From assembly GCA_045644725.1 (NCBI GenBank), contig JAZRHK010000192.1:1-46885 (forward strand): a stretch of DNA of 46,885 bases. The letters run 5' to 3'. Under the pieces are notes generated by a model. It saw only the letters and a list, made by a program, of their open reading frames with translations, was not told where the DNA came from and searched no databases. Position numbers and translations under genes: made by a program. This document shows positions 8,930 through 18,004 of the stretch, piece after piece; positions within the stretch are counted from its first letter, which is position 1, and each line of letters starts with the position of its first letter. The stretch comes from CAAGNP01 sp045644725. Its GTDB lineage: Bacteria; Bacteroidota; Bacteroidia; Bacteroidales; UBA932.

Positions 8930-10099
8930 TTATTCATAAATCAAATAAGGGGTCCTCTGCTCTTTGAATTTTACTACGTCATCTGCCCACATGGCTTCAA
9001 TCTCGTCAGCACTCTTACCTTCAACTATCATCTCCCTTACATACTTCTGGCCAATAAGAAGTTCAAAGAACGAACGGAACATCTTCTTGTCATCAAGTTT
9101 GAGGTTATTGTACGCATCGATAACATACTCAAGATTGATACCCTCAGCTTTGATCTCCTCATCTGTAAGACCGCTCAAATCTACACCGTAGCAAAGTTTA
9201 TCTAGCTGTGGAGGGTTTTTCGCACCAGGAACACTTCTCGGGGTGAATGAGAATTCATAACCTGTCATATCTGGGTGACCATAGATTTGGAAAGGTTTGT
9301 CTGTACCTCTACCCAAACTTACAGGAGTAGCCTCAAAATAGCAAGTTGACGGGTATAGGTAGATAGACTTCATATTTGGAAGGTTAGGTGAAGGTTTGAT
9401 AGGGAGAACATACTCCATATCACGTGAGTAGTTCTTGCAAGGGACTACTGTAAGGTCACATTGGATACCATCCTTGAGCCACCCTTCTCCATTGATCATA
9501 AGGGCAAGCTCACCAAGTGTCATACCATGTACCACAGGAACAGGGAGCCAGCCGACACCAGATTTGTACTGCATATCTAGAATAGGACCATCAACATAAT
9601 AACCGAGAGGGTTAGGTCTATCAAGGACAATCATCTTCTTGCCGAACTGCGCACAAGCATCCATCATTCTGGCCATAGTAGCATTGTAGGTATAGAATCT
9701 CACGCCCACATCCTGTAGGTCAAACACCATCACATCGAACTCAGCCATAGACTCATCTGAGGGTCTGTTCACACCCGACTCATAAAGGGATCTGATAGGA
9801 ATGCCGGTAGCCTCATCAATAGAACTGCTTACGTGTTCACCTGCATCAGCCACACCTCTGAAACCGTGTTCAGGAGACATAATTGACACCACATTCACAC
9901 CCATATCGAGCAATGTATCGAGAAGGTGAGTGGTAGAAGAGACCATTCCGGTCTGGTTTGAAAGGATGGAAACCCTTTTACCTTCCAACAAAGGGAGGTA
10001 TTCATCAAATGACAAAGCTCCCACTTGAATCTCCTTAGGTGCGGTAGCACAAGAAGCCATTACGAAAAGTGAAAGCGCAAAAGCAAATAGTTTTCTCAT
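8930..10099 (-). CDS. namZ: Exported DUF1343 protein, NamZ-like exo-beta-N-acetylmuramidase (GH171)
   Basis: The 389-residue product starts at the ATG at 10099, giving a lipoprotein-type signal (MRKLFAFALSLFVMASC). The alternative ATG at 10120 adds seven residues and overlaps tsaE. The family signature SPEHGFRGVADAGE is present, as are VFDLQDVGVRFYTY and DRPNPLGY. DUF1343 members characterised as NamZ remove terminal N-acetylmuramic acid from peptidoglycan fragments. A lipobox cysteine suggests anchoring to a membrane. It lies 15 bp before nagX and 7 bp after tsaE, so a muropeptide-salvage role together with nagX is plausible. Confidence 0.85.
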   Translation of the reverse strand: MRKLFAFALSLFVMASCATAPKEIQVGALSFDEYLPLLEGKRVSILSNQTGMVSSTTHLLDTLLDMGVNVVSIMSPEHGFRGVADAGEHVSSSIDEATGIPIRSLYESGVNRPSDESMAEFDVMVFDLQDVGVRFYTYNATMARMMDACAQFGKKMIVLDRPNPLGYYVDGPILDMQYKSGVGWLPVPVVHGMTLGELALMINGEGWLKDGIQCDLTVVPCKNYSRDMEYVLPIKPSPNLPNMKSIYLYPSTCYFEATPVSLGRGTDKPFQIYGHPDMTGYEFSFTPRSVPGAKNPPQLDKLCYGVDLSGLTDEEIKAEGINLEYVIDAYNNLKLDDKKMFRSFFELLIGQKYVREMIVEGKSADEIEAMWADDVVKFKEQRTPYLIYE

Positions 10100-10106
10100 A
10101 TCTGTA

Positions 10107-10523
10107 TTAAATAAATTCAATCAATCTTGTACCATCCTCCTGCTCTGATATAGACACCTTTACAGTCTCCTCGGGGAGCATCTCCTCGATCATTTCAGGC
10201 CACTCCATCAAACATAGCGAATCACTGTAAACATACTCTTCAAAGCCCAGATCCTCCACCTCCCTAAGAGATTTGATCCTATAGAAATCAAAGTGAAAAA
10301 CCGACTCACCCTCCTCTGTTTCATACTCATTTACAATAGTAAAAGTGGGACTGTTCACTATGTCCTCCACCCCCAACATCCTGCATATTGCAGTCACAAA
10401 GGTGGTCTTGCCTGCACCCATTGACCCATACAAGGCTACAATTTTATTGTCACCTAACTCCTGCAGGAACTCTCTTGCCGCCTCGTCAATTCTGTCAAGG
10501 CTTTTTATCACAATATTTTTCAT
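10107..10523 (-). CDS. tsaE: tRNA threonylcarbamoyladenosine biosynthesis ATPase TsaE
   Basis: TsaE is the ATPase partner of TsaB and TsaD in transfer of the threonylcarbamoyl group to A37 of tRNA. The product has a Walker A motif GSMGAGKTTF, the SPTFTIVNEYE switch-like segment and DFYRIKSLREVEDLG, all standard. I chose the ATG at 10523 (MKNIVIKS), 138 residues; an ATG three codons earlier at 10532 is possible. It follows comM by 11 bp and precedes namZ, an arrangement that looks like simple operon packing. Confidence 0.92.
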   Translation of the reverse strand: MKNIVIKSLDRIDEAAREFLQELGDNKIVALYGSMGAGKTTFVTAICRMLGVEDIVNSPTFTIVNEYETEEGESVFHFDFYRIKSLREVEDLGFEEYVYSDSLCLMEWPEMIEEMLPEETVKVSISEQEDGTRLIEFI

Positions 10524-10534
10524 AACCTCCAAAG

Positions 10535-12052
10535 TTACAAAAAATCCTGAAAACGATACAAAAGAGCCTCAGAAATATGGTTCACTGCTATCGTATCATC
10601 CCCTGCAAGATCTGCAATTGTCCTGGAGACTCTCAAAATCCTACCATATCCCCTTGCAGAAAGGGATAATTTGTCCATCACCCTCTCCATAAACTCCTTC
10701 TCCTTTCTACCCAAAGGGCAATACAGATTCAATTGCTTTGCATCCATCTCAGCATTGGTATAGATCCCCTCGTCACGGAATCTGTCCCTCTGCAGCCCAC
10801 GAGCCGCCAACACCCTCCGGGAAATTTCTGCACTTGACTCACCTCTGACTCCTGCCACCAGGATATTTTTCTCCACCGGCTTCACATTGATATTCAGATC
10901 CATCCTATCAAGCAAGGGGCCACTGATCTTGGAGATATACCTGGAGATCATCCCGGGGGTGCATGTACACTTTCCCCCTTCCTCGCCATAATACCCGCAC
11001 GGGCAGGGATTCATGGAACCGACAAGCATGAAAGATGCAGGGTAAGTCACTTTATATTTTGCTCTTGATATGGAAATGGACCTCTCCTCGAGCGGCTGCC
11101 GCAACAAATCCAGAGTATTTGCACTGAAAAGAGATATCTCATCAAGATAGAGCACTCCGTTGTGGGCCAACGAGATTTCTCCCGGTGCAGCCGATGGTCC
11201 ACCTCCCACCATTGCCACAAGACTGGCTGTATTATGCGGAGTCCTGAACGGACGCTCTCTTATCAACCCGCCACCGGACAATAGTCCTGCCACAGAATAT
11301 ACTGCGCTTGTCGAAAGTGACTCCTGCCTGCTCATCGGAGGGAGAATGGAGGCGAGACATGAAGCCATAAAACTTTTTCCAGAACCCGGGGGACCATTTA
11401 AAATGAGATTATGTCCACCACTTGCAGCTATCTCAAGCCCCCTTTTCGCGAAGGATTGCCCTATGACATCCATGAAATCAGATTTGGGCATCTTCCCCTT
11501 TTCAGCCATTGCCGCCCGCTTTACCACCAGCGACTCCACTGAACTGGAACCCCGCAAAATATCCACTACATCGGTAATGTTTTTTGCACCGTAAACCTTG
11601 ACTCCATCCACCTCCGCAGCCTCAGATGCAGACTCGACCGGAAAAATGCACTTTGAATATCCCAGTTCCGCCCCTTTCATGGCTATGGGCAGAGCGCCGG
11701 GTACTGCTCTGAGCGAACCATCCAAAGCCAACTCCCCCATTATCAGAAAATCGTCAGTACCGAAGGGCTCTATCTGCCCAGAGGCGGCCAACAGCCCTAC
11801 CGCAATGGCAACATCGTAACCAGACCCCTCCTTCCTTATATTGGCCGGAGCCAGATTAATGACCACCCTTCTTCCCGGCACCCTATATTCACATGACTGC
11901 AACGCCGTAGTTACCCTCAACAGAGATTCCTTCACCGCACTGTCAGGAAGACCTACCAAAAAAATCCCTACACCTGTCTGCACAGATATTTCCACAACTA
12001 CCGGAATTACCTCCAACCCAATACATGTGGCACAATAAACTCTAAACAACAT
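10535..12052 (-). CDS. comM: YifB/ComM-family AAA+ ATPase (Mg chelatase-like)
   Basis: This 505-residue protein has an N-terminal LonC-like domain (from GLEVIPVVVEI to VYGAKNITDVV) and a Mg-chelatase type AAA+ core with Walker A GPPGSGKS, the VLYLDEI Walker B, and MNPCPCGYYG with its cysteine cluster. A C-terminal helical domain (SLSARGYGRILRVSRTIADL) completes it. ComM is a hexameric helicase that extends D-loops during natural transformation and recombination. It is the first gene of a seven-gene minus-strand run, with a promoter match at 12064-12095. Confidence 0.92.
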   Translation of the reverse strand: MLFRVYCATCIGLEVIPVVVEISVQTGVGIFLVGLPDSAVKESLLRVTTALQSCEYRVPGRRVVINLAPANIRKEGSGYDVAIAVGLLAASGQIEPFGTDDFLIMGELALDGSLRAVPGALPIAMKGAELGYSKCIFPVESASEAAEVDGVKVYGAKNITDVVDILRGSSSVESLVVKRAAMAEKGKMPKSDFMDVIGQSFAKRGLEIAASGGHNLILNGPPGSGKSFMASCLASILPPMSRQESLSTSAVYSVAGLLSGGGLIRERPFRTPHNTASLVAMVGGGPSAAPGEISLAHNGVLYLDEISLFSANTLDLLRQPLEERSISISRAKYKVTYPASFMLVGSMNPCPCGYYGEEGGKCTCTPGMISRYISKISGPLLDRMDLNINVKPVEKNILVAGVRGESSAEISRRVLAARGLQRDRFRDEGIYTNAEMDAKQLNLYCPLGRKEKEFMERVMDKLSLSARGYGRILRVSRTIADLAGDDTIAVNHISEALLYRFQDFL

Positions 12053-12063
12053 CTTTTTTACAC

Positions 12064-12095
12064 CAAAAATAATGTTTAAAAGACGTGATTGACAA
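12064..12095 (-). promoter_or_regulatory. Bacteroidota-type promoter for comM
   Basis: On the minus strand TTG (12095-12093) is followed after 21 bp by TATTTTTG (12071-12064), matching the -33/-7 pattern TTTG-N19-21-TAnnTTTG. Expected transcription start is about five bases before the comM ATG at 12052, so the leader would be very short. A second TATTTTTG occurs at 12110-12103. Confidence 0.5.
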
Positions 12096-12130
12096 GCTAT
12101 TACAAAAATAAAAACTGATTTTTAAAAATA

Positions 12131-13366
12131 TCAGAGGGAGAATGTGTTTTTTAAAAACAAATCAGCAGCACCACGGTGTTCCTCCACATATTTTTTAGAA
12201 ATATTTGAGACTTTCTCCATAATGAGGGGATCTCCCATCCAATTTTGAAATATCGCCCTCAACTCAGAAGATTGGGAAAAGCTAACTGCACCACCCAAAG
12301 AAATGAGATCTTTAGCCTCCTGAAATTTATGGTACCTGGGACCGAATATAACCCCTTTGCCATAAGTAGCAGCCTCCAGAATGTTATGGATACCTGCTCC
12401 GAAACCTCCCCCGATATACGCAAATTCACCATATCTGTACAGAGAGGAAAGCAGACCTATACAATCTATCACCAGAACATCTGCATGAGCCAACTCCTCT
12501 TCTAATGGACTCTGGGTATACCTGACAACTTTATATCCGGAGAATATCCCCATTATCTTGCTTATATGTTCCGGATATACCTCATGAGGTGCCAGAACCA
12601 ATTTCAGCTCCGAAGCTTCCATCGCCTCCACTATCCTCCGTTCATCTTCTTCCCAGGTACTTCCTGCCACCATCACCCTCTTCCCTTCTGCAAACTTCTC
12701 CACTACAGCATTTGAGGTTCCTGCACAAGCGACAATATCGTTAACCCTGTCGAATCTGGTGTCGCCGGCTACTGTCACATTTCCCATCCCCAAGCACCTG
12801 AGGAGCGACTCTGACTCTCCATTCTGGACATACAATGCAGTAAAACACCCCAACATCTCACGCCACATCCCTCCCCAACTTTTAAAGAAAGGCTGCTCCT
12901 TCCTGAAAATGGCAGATATGATATAGGTAGGAATACCCCTTTTCTTCAATCCTGTCAGATAAAAATACCAATAGTCATACTTGGCAAATATGGCCATTTT
13001 GGGCCTTACCGCATTAAGGAAAGCCTCAGAGTTATGGGGAGAATCCACAGGAAGGTAAAATACCCAATCTGCATACTTGTAATTTTTTCTCAACTCATAT
13101 CCGGACGGAGAGAAAAAAGTAAGGAGAATCTTGTCCTTGCCACCCCTATCCCGATATCTCTCAACAATAGGTCTTGCCTGCTCAAACTCCCCCACAGAGG
13201 GACAGTGGACCCAAATAATATCTTTAGCCCCCCTTACACTCTCTGCTATCTTTTCAAGGAGTCCTCTACGTCCTGATACAAAAAGGGACACCTTTCTGCT
13301 GAAAGGAGCTGCAAGTCGAGCTCCCAACATGTACAAAAAGAGTCCTATTCTGTAGAAAAGTACCAA
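12131..13366 (-). CDS. waaA: 3-deoxy-D-manno-octulosonic acid (Kdo) transferase
   Basis: WaaA adds Kdo from CMP-Kdo to lipid IVA at the cytoplasmic face of the inner membrane. The 411-residue protein has one N-terminal membrane-associated helix (MVLFYRIGLFLYMLGARLAAP), the acceptor-side motif WVHCPSVGEFEQARP with the expected catalytic glutamate, and the GT-B C-terminal half with APHEVYPEHI and YIGGGFGAGIHNILEAA for donor binding. Length fits the family. It follows the anti-sigma/beta-barrel gene by 11 bp, so Kdo addition may be expressed together with the ECF sigma factor unit. Confidence 0.93.
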   Translation of the reverse strand: MVLFYRIGLFLYMLGARLAAPFSRKVSLFVSGRRGLLEKIAESVRGAKDIIWVHCPSVGEFEQARPIVERYRDRGGKDKILLTFFSPSGYELRKNYKYADWVFYLPVDSPHNSEAFLNAVRPKMAIFAKYDYWYFYLTGLKKRGIPTYIISAIFRKEQPFFKSWGGMWREMLGCFTALYVQNGESESLLRCLGMGNVTVAGDTRFDRVNDIVACAGTSNAVVEKFAEGKRVMVAGSTWEEDERRIVEAMEASELKLVLAPHEVYPEHISKIMGIFSGYKVVRYTQSPLEEELAHADVLVIDCIGLLSSLYRYGEFAYIGGGFGAGIHNILEAATYGKGVIFGPRYHKFQEAKDLISLGGAVSFSQSSELRAIFQNWMGDPLIMEKVSNISKKYVEEHRGAADLFLKNTFSL

Positions 13367-13377
13367 AACCTTGCTTA

Positions 13378-14511
13378 TTATAGTTTGAACCTCACACCCA
13401 ATTCCAATTCAAATTGAAGTGGCTGGGCCACCCTTATGCTGTATGGCTGATCACACTCAAAGAAGTAGACCAGACTTGGATCCAGATATAAACCGAAGAA
13501 GTCTGTAAAGAGATATTCCAAGCCCAAACCTATATTTGCCGACCATTGCAATCCGTCTATCTTCCCTTTCCTGTAATACAAACCATCCTTCAAATCCTTT
13601 ATTTCATTGGAAATACGCAACCCTTTCTCAACCAAACCGCCACAAGTCACATAACATGACATGTTCCTGCCGTATACGAAACTGTAATAAGCCGAAAGAG
13701 GAATACCCAAATAATGAAGTTTCTGACGGACAAGCGCTTGCGCAGAATTATCTATCAGTGCCTGAAAGCTGTTCTGAAGGAATGAATACCTTATACCTGT
13801 ACCTATAGCAAATCTGTCAGAGAGAGGAATTTGCACATTCATTCCCAAAGTAACGGGAAGCGCAAATGCCGGTCTGGATATGGGCGCTACAGTCTGTTGT
13901 GTCACCATAGACGCACCGGGCATATACATCGTAATCTTACTGAATTCCGAATCGCCGCCCAATGCCAATACATTTGAGGCAAAATCGAGGACTACGCCCC
14001 TTTTGACCTTCTCTTGGCCTTCCAATAGAAGATCCCAACCATAATCATTAGAGTTATCATTTTCTTCGGTATTTGCATTAACTGTCCGTCCAGCTTGAGC
14101 TTCATGTACCACCACTTCACTCTCAGTCTGAACACCATCTTGTCCGCACTTCTCCTCTATGTTTTCAACAGCAGGAATCACAATATCACCGGCAGCACGA
14201 ACCCTGGGCTCCAAAAATGCCAGTTTTCTGAGTGCTCCAGGAAACTCTGAATCAATCTCCACCGGTAAAGGCTTTATCTCTACCGCAGAGACCAGAGTGC
14301 CGTTCATTATTGTGTCTGCTCTTCGGACATTCAAAACCAATGCCACAACCACTGCAGCTGCTACCGCTATTGCGGCCACCTTTCTGACCACAAAAATTGC
14401 CCTTTTCCTCTCAAGCCTGCCCTCTATTGCCCCCCAAAGCTCCTCATGCACAGGCTCCTGAAAAGAGTCCACCATCTCCTTTATCTTCCTGTCAAACTCT
14501 ATATTGTCCAT
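13378..14511 (-). CDS. Anti-sigma-like transmembrane protein fused to an outer-membrane-type beta-barrel domain
   Basis: From the ATG at 14511 the product has 377 residues. The upstream in-frame ATG at 14553 lies inside the sigma gene. Residues 1-36 are a charged cytoplasmic segment (MDNIEFDRKIKEMVDSFQEP), residues about 40-58 form a valine/alanine-rich membrane helix, and a low-complexity acidic linker follows. The last ~170 residues show alternating hydrophobic strands and a terminal ELELGVRFKL that ends in an aromatic-containing, leucine-final strand typical of beta-barrels. It begins 5 bp after the ECF sigma gene, the usual place for an anti-sigma factor. The mix of inner-membrane helix and barrel is topologically puzzling. 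Function is inferred from position. Confidence 0.7.
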   Translation of the reverse strand: MDNIEFDRKIKEMVDSFQEPVHEELWGAIEGRLERKRAIFVVRKVAAIAVAAAVVVALVLNVRRADTIMNGTLVSAVEIKPLPVEIDSEFPGALRKLAFLEPRVRAAGDIVIPAVENIEEKCGQDGVQTESEVVVHEAQAGRTVNANTEENDNSNDYGWDLLLEGQEKVKRGVVLDFASNVLALGGDSEFSKITMYMPGASMVTQQTVAPISRPAFALPVTLGMNVQIPLSDRFAIGTGIRYSFLQNSFQALIDNSAQALVRQKLHYLGIPLSAYYSFVYGRNMSCYVTCGGLVEKGLRISNEIKDLKDGLYYRKGKIDGLQWSANIGLGLEYLFTDFFGLYLDPSLVYFFECDQPYSIRVAQPLQFELELGVRFKL

Positions 14512-14516
14512 AAAAT

Positions 14517-15044
14517 CTATTTTTCCATTTTTTTGATTCTTTCCTGCAGCCACACCCTCGCCCTGCTCAACTGTGATCTTGACGCCCCCTCAGAAATTCC
14601 CAGCTGCTTGGCTATCTCCTGATGTGAGAATCCGTCCAGCACCGAGAGATTGAAGACCGTTCGGAAACCTGCAGGCATCTCACTGATGAGCCTGGTTATC
14701 TTCTGACCGTCAAGCCGCTCCATAATATTGTCTTCAAATGGGATATCCGACTGCGGCACAGATATGTCATCAGCCCCTTTCAGGACATCATTACGTCTCA
14801 AACTCATAAGAGCCGTATTGACAAAAATCCTCCTCATCCAACCTTCGAAAGAACCTTCATTTTTATAACTTGAAATTTTGGAAAATACGGTAATAAAACC
14901 ATCCTGAAGCAAATCCATCGCTGCATTCCTGTCCTTGGCATACCTCAGACAAATAGCAAACATACGAGAGGAATACATCTCGTATATTTTTCTCTGGGCA
15001 GACCTCTCCTGCCGTATACAAGCCGCTATCAGTTTTTGTTCCAT
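14517..15044 (-). CDS. ECF-type RNA polymerase sigma-70 family factor
   Basis: The 175-residue product (from MEQKLIAACIRQ at 15044) has sigma region 2 (RYAKDRNAAMDLLQDGFITV, then GWMRRIFVNTALMSLRR) and region 4.2 with a helix-turn-helix (FSHQEIAKQLGISEGASRSQ). An ATG eight codons upstream at 15068 is also in frame. The later one is preferred because a TATTTTTG box at 15062-15055 would place transcription start between them. ECF factors redirect RNA polymerase in response to envelope signals. The next gene encodes a membrane protein in the anti-sigma position. Confidence 0.92.
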   Translation of the reverse strand: MEQKLIAACIRQERSAQRKIYEMYSSRMFAICLRYAKDRNAAMDLLQDGFITVFSKISSYKNEGSFEGWMRRIFVNTALMSLRRNDVLKGADDISVPQSDIPFEDNIMERLDGQKITRLISEMPAGFRTVFNLSVLDGFSHQEIAKQLGISEGASRSQLSRARVWLQERIKKMEK

Positions 15045-15068
15045 ATTATAGATGCAAAAATAACCCAT

Positions 15069-15101
15069 TTTGCTGCATCTTCTAAAAAATAATTACATTT
15101 G
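15069..15101 (+). promoter_or_regulatory. Bacteroidota-type promoter for the TPR-envC-kinase unit
   Basis: TTTG (15069-15072), a 21 bp spacer, then TACATTTG (15094-15101): a full match to TTTG-N19-21-TAnnTTTG, 26 bp before the ATG at 15128. The -33 element overlaps the 5' end of the divergent sigma-factor region. Confidence 0.7.
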
Positions 15102-15127
15102 TAGAAACAACAGACTAACCACAACAT

Positions 15128-16816
15128 ATGAGATATACACTGCTTGTCATTCTAATGATGCTGACTCTTTCTTCCTTTGCCCAAGAGGCAAGAAATGAAG
15201 ATATTGCACCATCTGAATACTTCCTTGAGGGGGTCAGGAACTATAATACAGGACAGTTTTCTGAGGCTCGTGAGTTACTTTCCAGAGCCATAGGTGGAAA
15301 CCCGGAGAATGATGCTGCATACTATTATCTTGCCCTCACCTATCTTGAACTTCAAGACATGCAGGCCGGAGAGGCATACCTGCTCAAGGCCCAGGAGAAA
15401 GACCCTGCAAACTTCTGGTACAAAGTCAAGCTGGCACAATTCTACACCGCCACCGGCAACAACAAGAAGGCCATATCCATTTATGAGGAAATTGCAAAGG
15501 ATTATCCGGCAAAAAGATCTATCTACTATGACATCATTGACCTCTATACTGCAGAGCAGCAGTACGACAGGGCACTTGAAACCATAAACAAGATAGAATC
15601 ACTCAAAGGGGAAAATGAAATGACCGGCGAGGTAAAATATGAATTGATGATCCGCAAGGGTGATTATCAGGGGGCAGTAGCCCATCTTGAGGAGTATTAC
15701 AGGAAGTACCCTTCCCCCAGGGTAGCGCTGGTCCTTGGAGACCTCAACAAATCCCTATACCGGGACTCCTCGGCCATCAAATATTATCAGGAAGCGCTAT
15801 CCCTTGAACCAGATTACGCCCCCGCATTTTTCGGATTGGCAGAGATATACAGATCCGAAATGAAATATTCGGAATATTTTTCATACATAACCCGCTTCAT
15901 GGAGAGTCCTGAAATGAAAGTGGATTTCAAGACCAGATACATGAAAGAGGTGGTAATAAAACCCCATTTCGTCAGACAATACATGACAGAGGTGGATGCT
16001 ATGGCAAACAGCATTGTCAATGCACATCCACAGGACACCGCCTCACTTTACACCATCGGAGCATACTATATCCAGACCGGGCGTGACACACTGGGCAAAC
16101 TTCTGTTCAAAGGGGCAGTGGAATCACATCCGGATGATGAGAGGGCCAACAGGGAATACATCTCCCTGTTGTACTATATGAAGGAGTGGGAAGAGTTGGC
16201 CCAGCAGTGCGAAAGAGCCCTTTTCCAATTCCCTGACGATCTCTCCCTGATGGAGCTCAGGCCAGTCGCCTACTGGCAAAACGGTGATACAGACAAAGCC
16301 ATATCCCTCTACAATGAATTGATCAGCAACCTCCCCAAAAGGGATACCACCTCCTATCTATATTACGCATCGCTAGGTGACCTTTATCACGAAAAGGGAG
16401 ATATGAAGAGGGCATACTCATACTATAAAAAAGCCCTCAGAATAAACCCTGACTACAATCCGTCACTCAACAACTATGCATACTACATGTGCCTTGAGGG
16501 TAAGAATCTCAAGAAAGCTGCCAAAATGAGTCTCAAGACCATCACTTCCGAGCCGGACAACCCCACATATCTGGACACATATGCATGGATACTGTACCAA
16601 TTGGGGGAATTTGCGGAGGCCAAGACACATATCAAAAGGGCCATGTTCTATGGTGGAAATGAAGATGCCACACTACTGGATCACTATGCGGAGATTCTGT
16701 ACGCTCTAAAGGAATACGATCTCGCCTTCATCTACTGGGAACAGGCAGACAAAAAGGACCCCTCTCTGGGAATTGGAGAGAAAATCAAGGAGAAAAGACT
16801 CCAAATGAAGAGGTAA
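15128..16816 (+). CDS. Exported tetratricopeptide-repeat protein
   Basis: The 562-residue product has a signal peptide (MRYTLLVILMMLTLSSFAQ) and then TPR-type helical repeats throughout, for example NDAAYYYLALTYLELQD, APAFFGLAEIYRSEM and YYASLGDLYHEKGDM. TPR arrays bind proteins and carry no catalysis by themselves. In related genomes a TPR protein of this kind precedes an EnvC-like factor and is thought to act in envelope assembly, with a DUF4292 gene between them. Here envC starts only 3 bp after the stop. Exact role unknown. Confidence 0.85.
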   Translation: MRYTLLVILMMLTLSSFAQEARNEDIAPSEYFLEGVRNYNTGQFSEARELLSRAIGGNPENDAAYYYLALTYLELQDMQAGEAYLLKAQEKDPANFWYKVKLAQFYTATGNNKKAISIYEEIAKDYPAKRSIYYDIIDLYTAEQQYDRALETINKIESLKGENEMTGEVKYELMIRKGDYQGAVAHLEEYYRKYPSPRVALVLGDLNKSLYRDSSAIKYYQEALSLEPDYAPAFFGLAEIYRSEMKYSEYFSYITRFMESPEMKVDFKTRYMKEVVIKPHFVRQYMTEVDAMANSIVNAHPQDTASLYTIGAYYIQTGRDTLGKLLFKGAVESHPDDERANREYISLLYYMKEWEELAQQCERALFQFPDDLSLMELRPVAYWQNGDTDKAISLYNELISNLPKRDTTSYLYYASLGDLYHEKGDMKRAYSYYKKALRINPDYNPSLNNYAYYMCLEGKNLKKAAKMSLKTITSEPDNPTYLDTYAWILYQLGEFAEAKTHIKRAMFYGGNEDATLLDHYAEILYALKEYDLAFIYWEQADKKDPSLGIGEKIKEKRLQMKR

Positions 16817-16819
16817 ACA

Positions 16820-17995
16820 ATGAGAAGAGTCATCCCTATCATATCGCTTCTGCTTATTTTCCAGATCTCTTTTGGACAGGACATTTCCAAACAGAATGCC
16901 CGTAAAAAAAAGATTGAGGAAGAGATTGCCTACATTGACAAGCAGCTGAACAACACCAAGAACAAACAGAAAAAGAGCATAAACGCACTTACCCTCACCC
17001 AGAAGAAGATTGACAACAGAAAGAGCATCATAGATGCCCTGGACAGGGAGATCAAAGGTTATGACCAGAGCATATCCACCAAAAAAAATGAAATAAGCAG
17101 ACTTGAGCGCCGTCTGGACACATTGCAGAGATACCACGAAAACCTCGTATACAATGCATACAAGCACAGGGATTCAAAAGTGTGGTTCATGTACATAATG
17201 GCAAGTGACAACATAGGACAAGGGGTCCGAAGATGGTCATATCTCAAGAATCTCTCCTCATCCGTAAGGGATCAGGCAACACAGATTCTGGATTTGAAAA
17301 TTCAGCTCACAAAAGAGAGGGACAGACTCAACAACCTTCGTCAAGAGTCGGTTAAAACCCAAAACGAAAGGTCACTGGAATATCAGAAACTCACCCGGGA
17401 AGAGACCCAGGTTATGAACACGATAAACTCCCTCAAAAAACAGGAGAAAAAATTCAGGGCAGAGCTGAACAAAAAGAAAAAAGAGGTTGATAAACTCAAC
17501 AAAGAGATAGAGAGAATCCTGGCCGAAGCTGTCAGACAACAGAAACAGGCAGGACAGAAGGTTAAAGTAGACTACGAACTCTCCGCCAAGTTCAGCGACA
17601 ACAAAGGAAAACTCCCATGGCCTGTAGCCAAAGGGGTGATAGTGGAGAAATTCGGCCAATCATACCACCCTGTATTCAAGACAGTCAAGCTTCCATTCAA
17701 CAACGGCGTCAACATCTCCACAGACAAGAACGCCAAAGCGCTATGCGTATTTGACGGAGTAGTGAAACAGATTCTGGTAATGCCGGGTTACAACCAATGC
17801 GTATTGGTTCAGCACGGAGAGTATTTCACATTCTACTGCAAGCTTAAAAAGGTAGATGTCAAGAGCGGTCAGACCATCAGAACAGGAACATCTATCGGCA
17901 CCATAGATGACAGTGAGGAAGGAAATGCCATCCTCCACTTCCAATTATGGAAAGGTACAGAGAAACAGAATCCTGAAAACTGGTTAAGAAAATAG
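16820..17995 (+). CDS. envC: EnvC-type murein hydrolase activator (coiled coil plus degenerate LytM domain)
   Basis: The 391-residue protein has a signal peptide (MRRVIPIISLLLIFQISFGQ), a long lysine/glutamate-rich coiled coil (about 22-250), and a C-terminal M23/LytM domain. Active M23 enzymes carry HxxxD and HxH zinc ligands. Here the first pair reads NNGVN, the YxHL histidine is replaced (FYCKL), and only the final LHF histidine remains. This is the EnvC/NlpD pattern of proteins that activate N-acetylmuramoyl-L-alanine amidases during cell separation rather than cut peptidoglycan themselves. It sits 3 bp after the TPR gene and 9 bp before the kinase gene. Confidence 0.87.
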   Translation: MRRVIPIISLLLIFQISFGQDISKQNARKKKIEEEIAYIDKQLNNTKNKQKKSINALTLTQKKIDNRKSIIDALDREIKGYDQSISTKKNEISRLERRLDTLQRYHENLVYNAYKHRDSKVWFMYIMASDNIGQGVRRWSYLKNLSSSVRDQATQILDLKIQLTKERDRLNNLRQESVKTQNERSLEYQKLTREETQVMNTINSLKKQEKKFRAELNKKKKEVDKLNKEIERILAEAVRQQKQAGQKVKVDYELSAKFSDNKGKLPWPVAKGVIVEKFGQSYHPVFKTVKLPFNNGVNISTDKNAKALCVFDGVVKQILVMPGYNQCVLVQHGEYFTFYCKLKKVDVKSGQTIRTGTSIGTIDDSEEGNAILHFQLWKGTEKQNPENWLRK

Positions 17996-18004
17996 AGACT
18001 ACAT

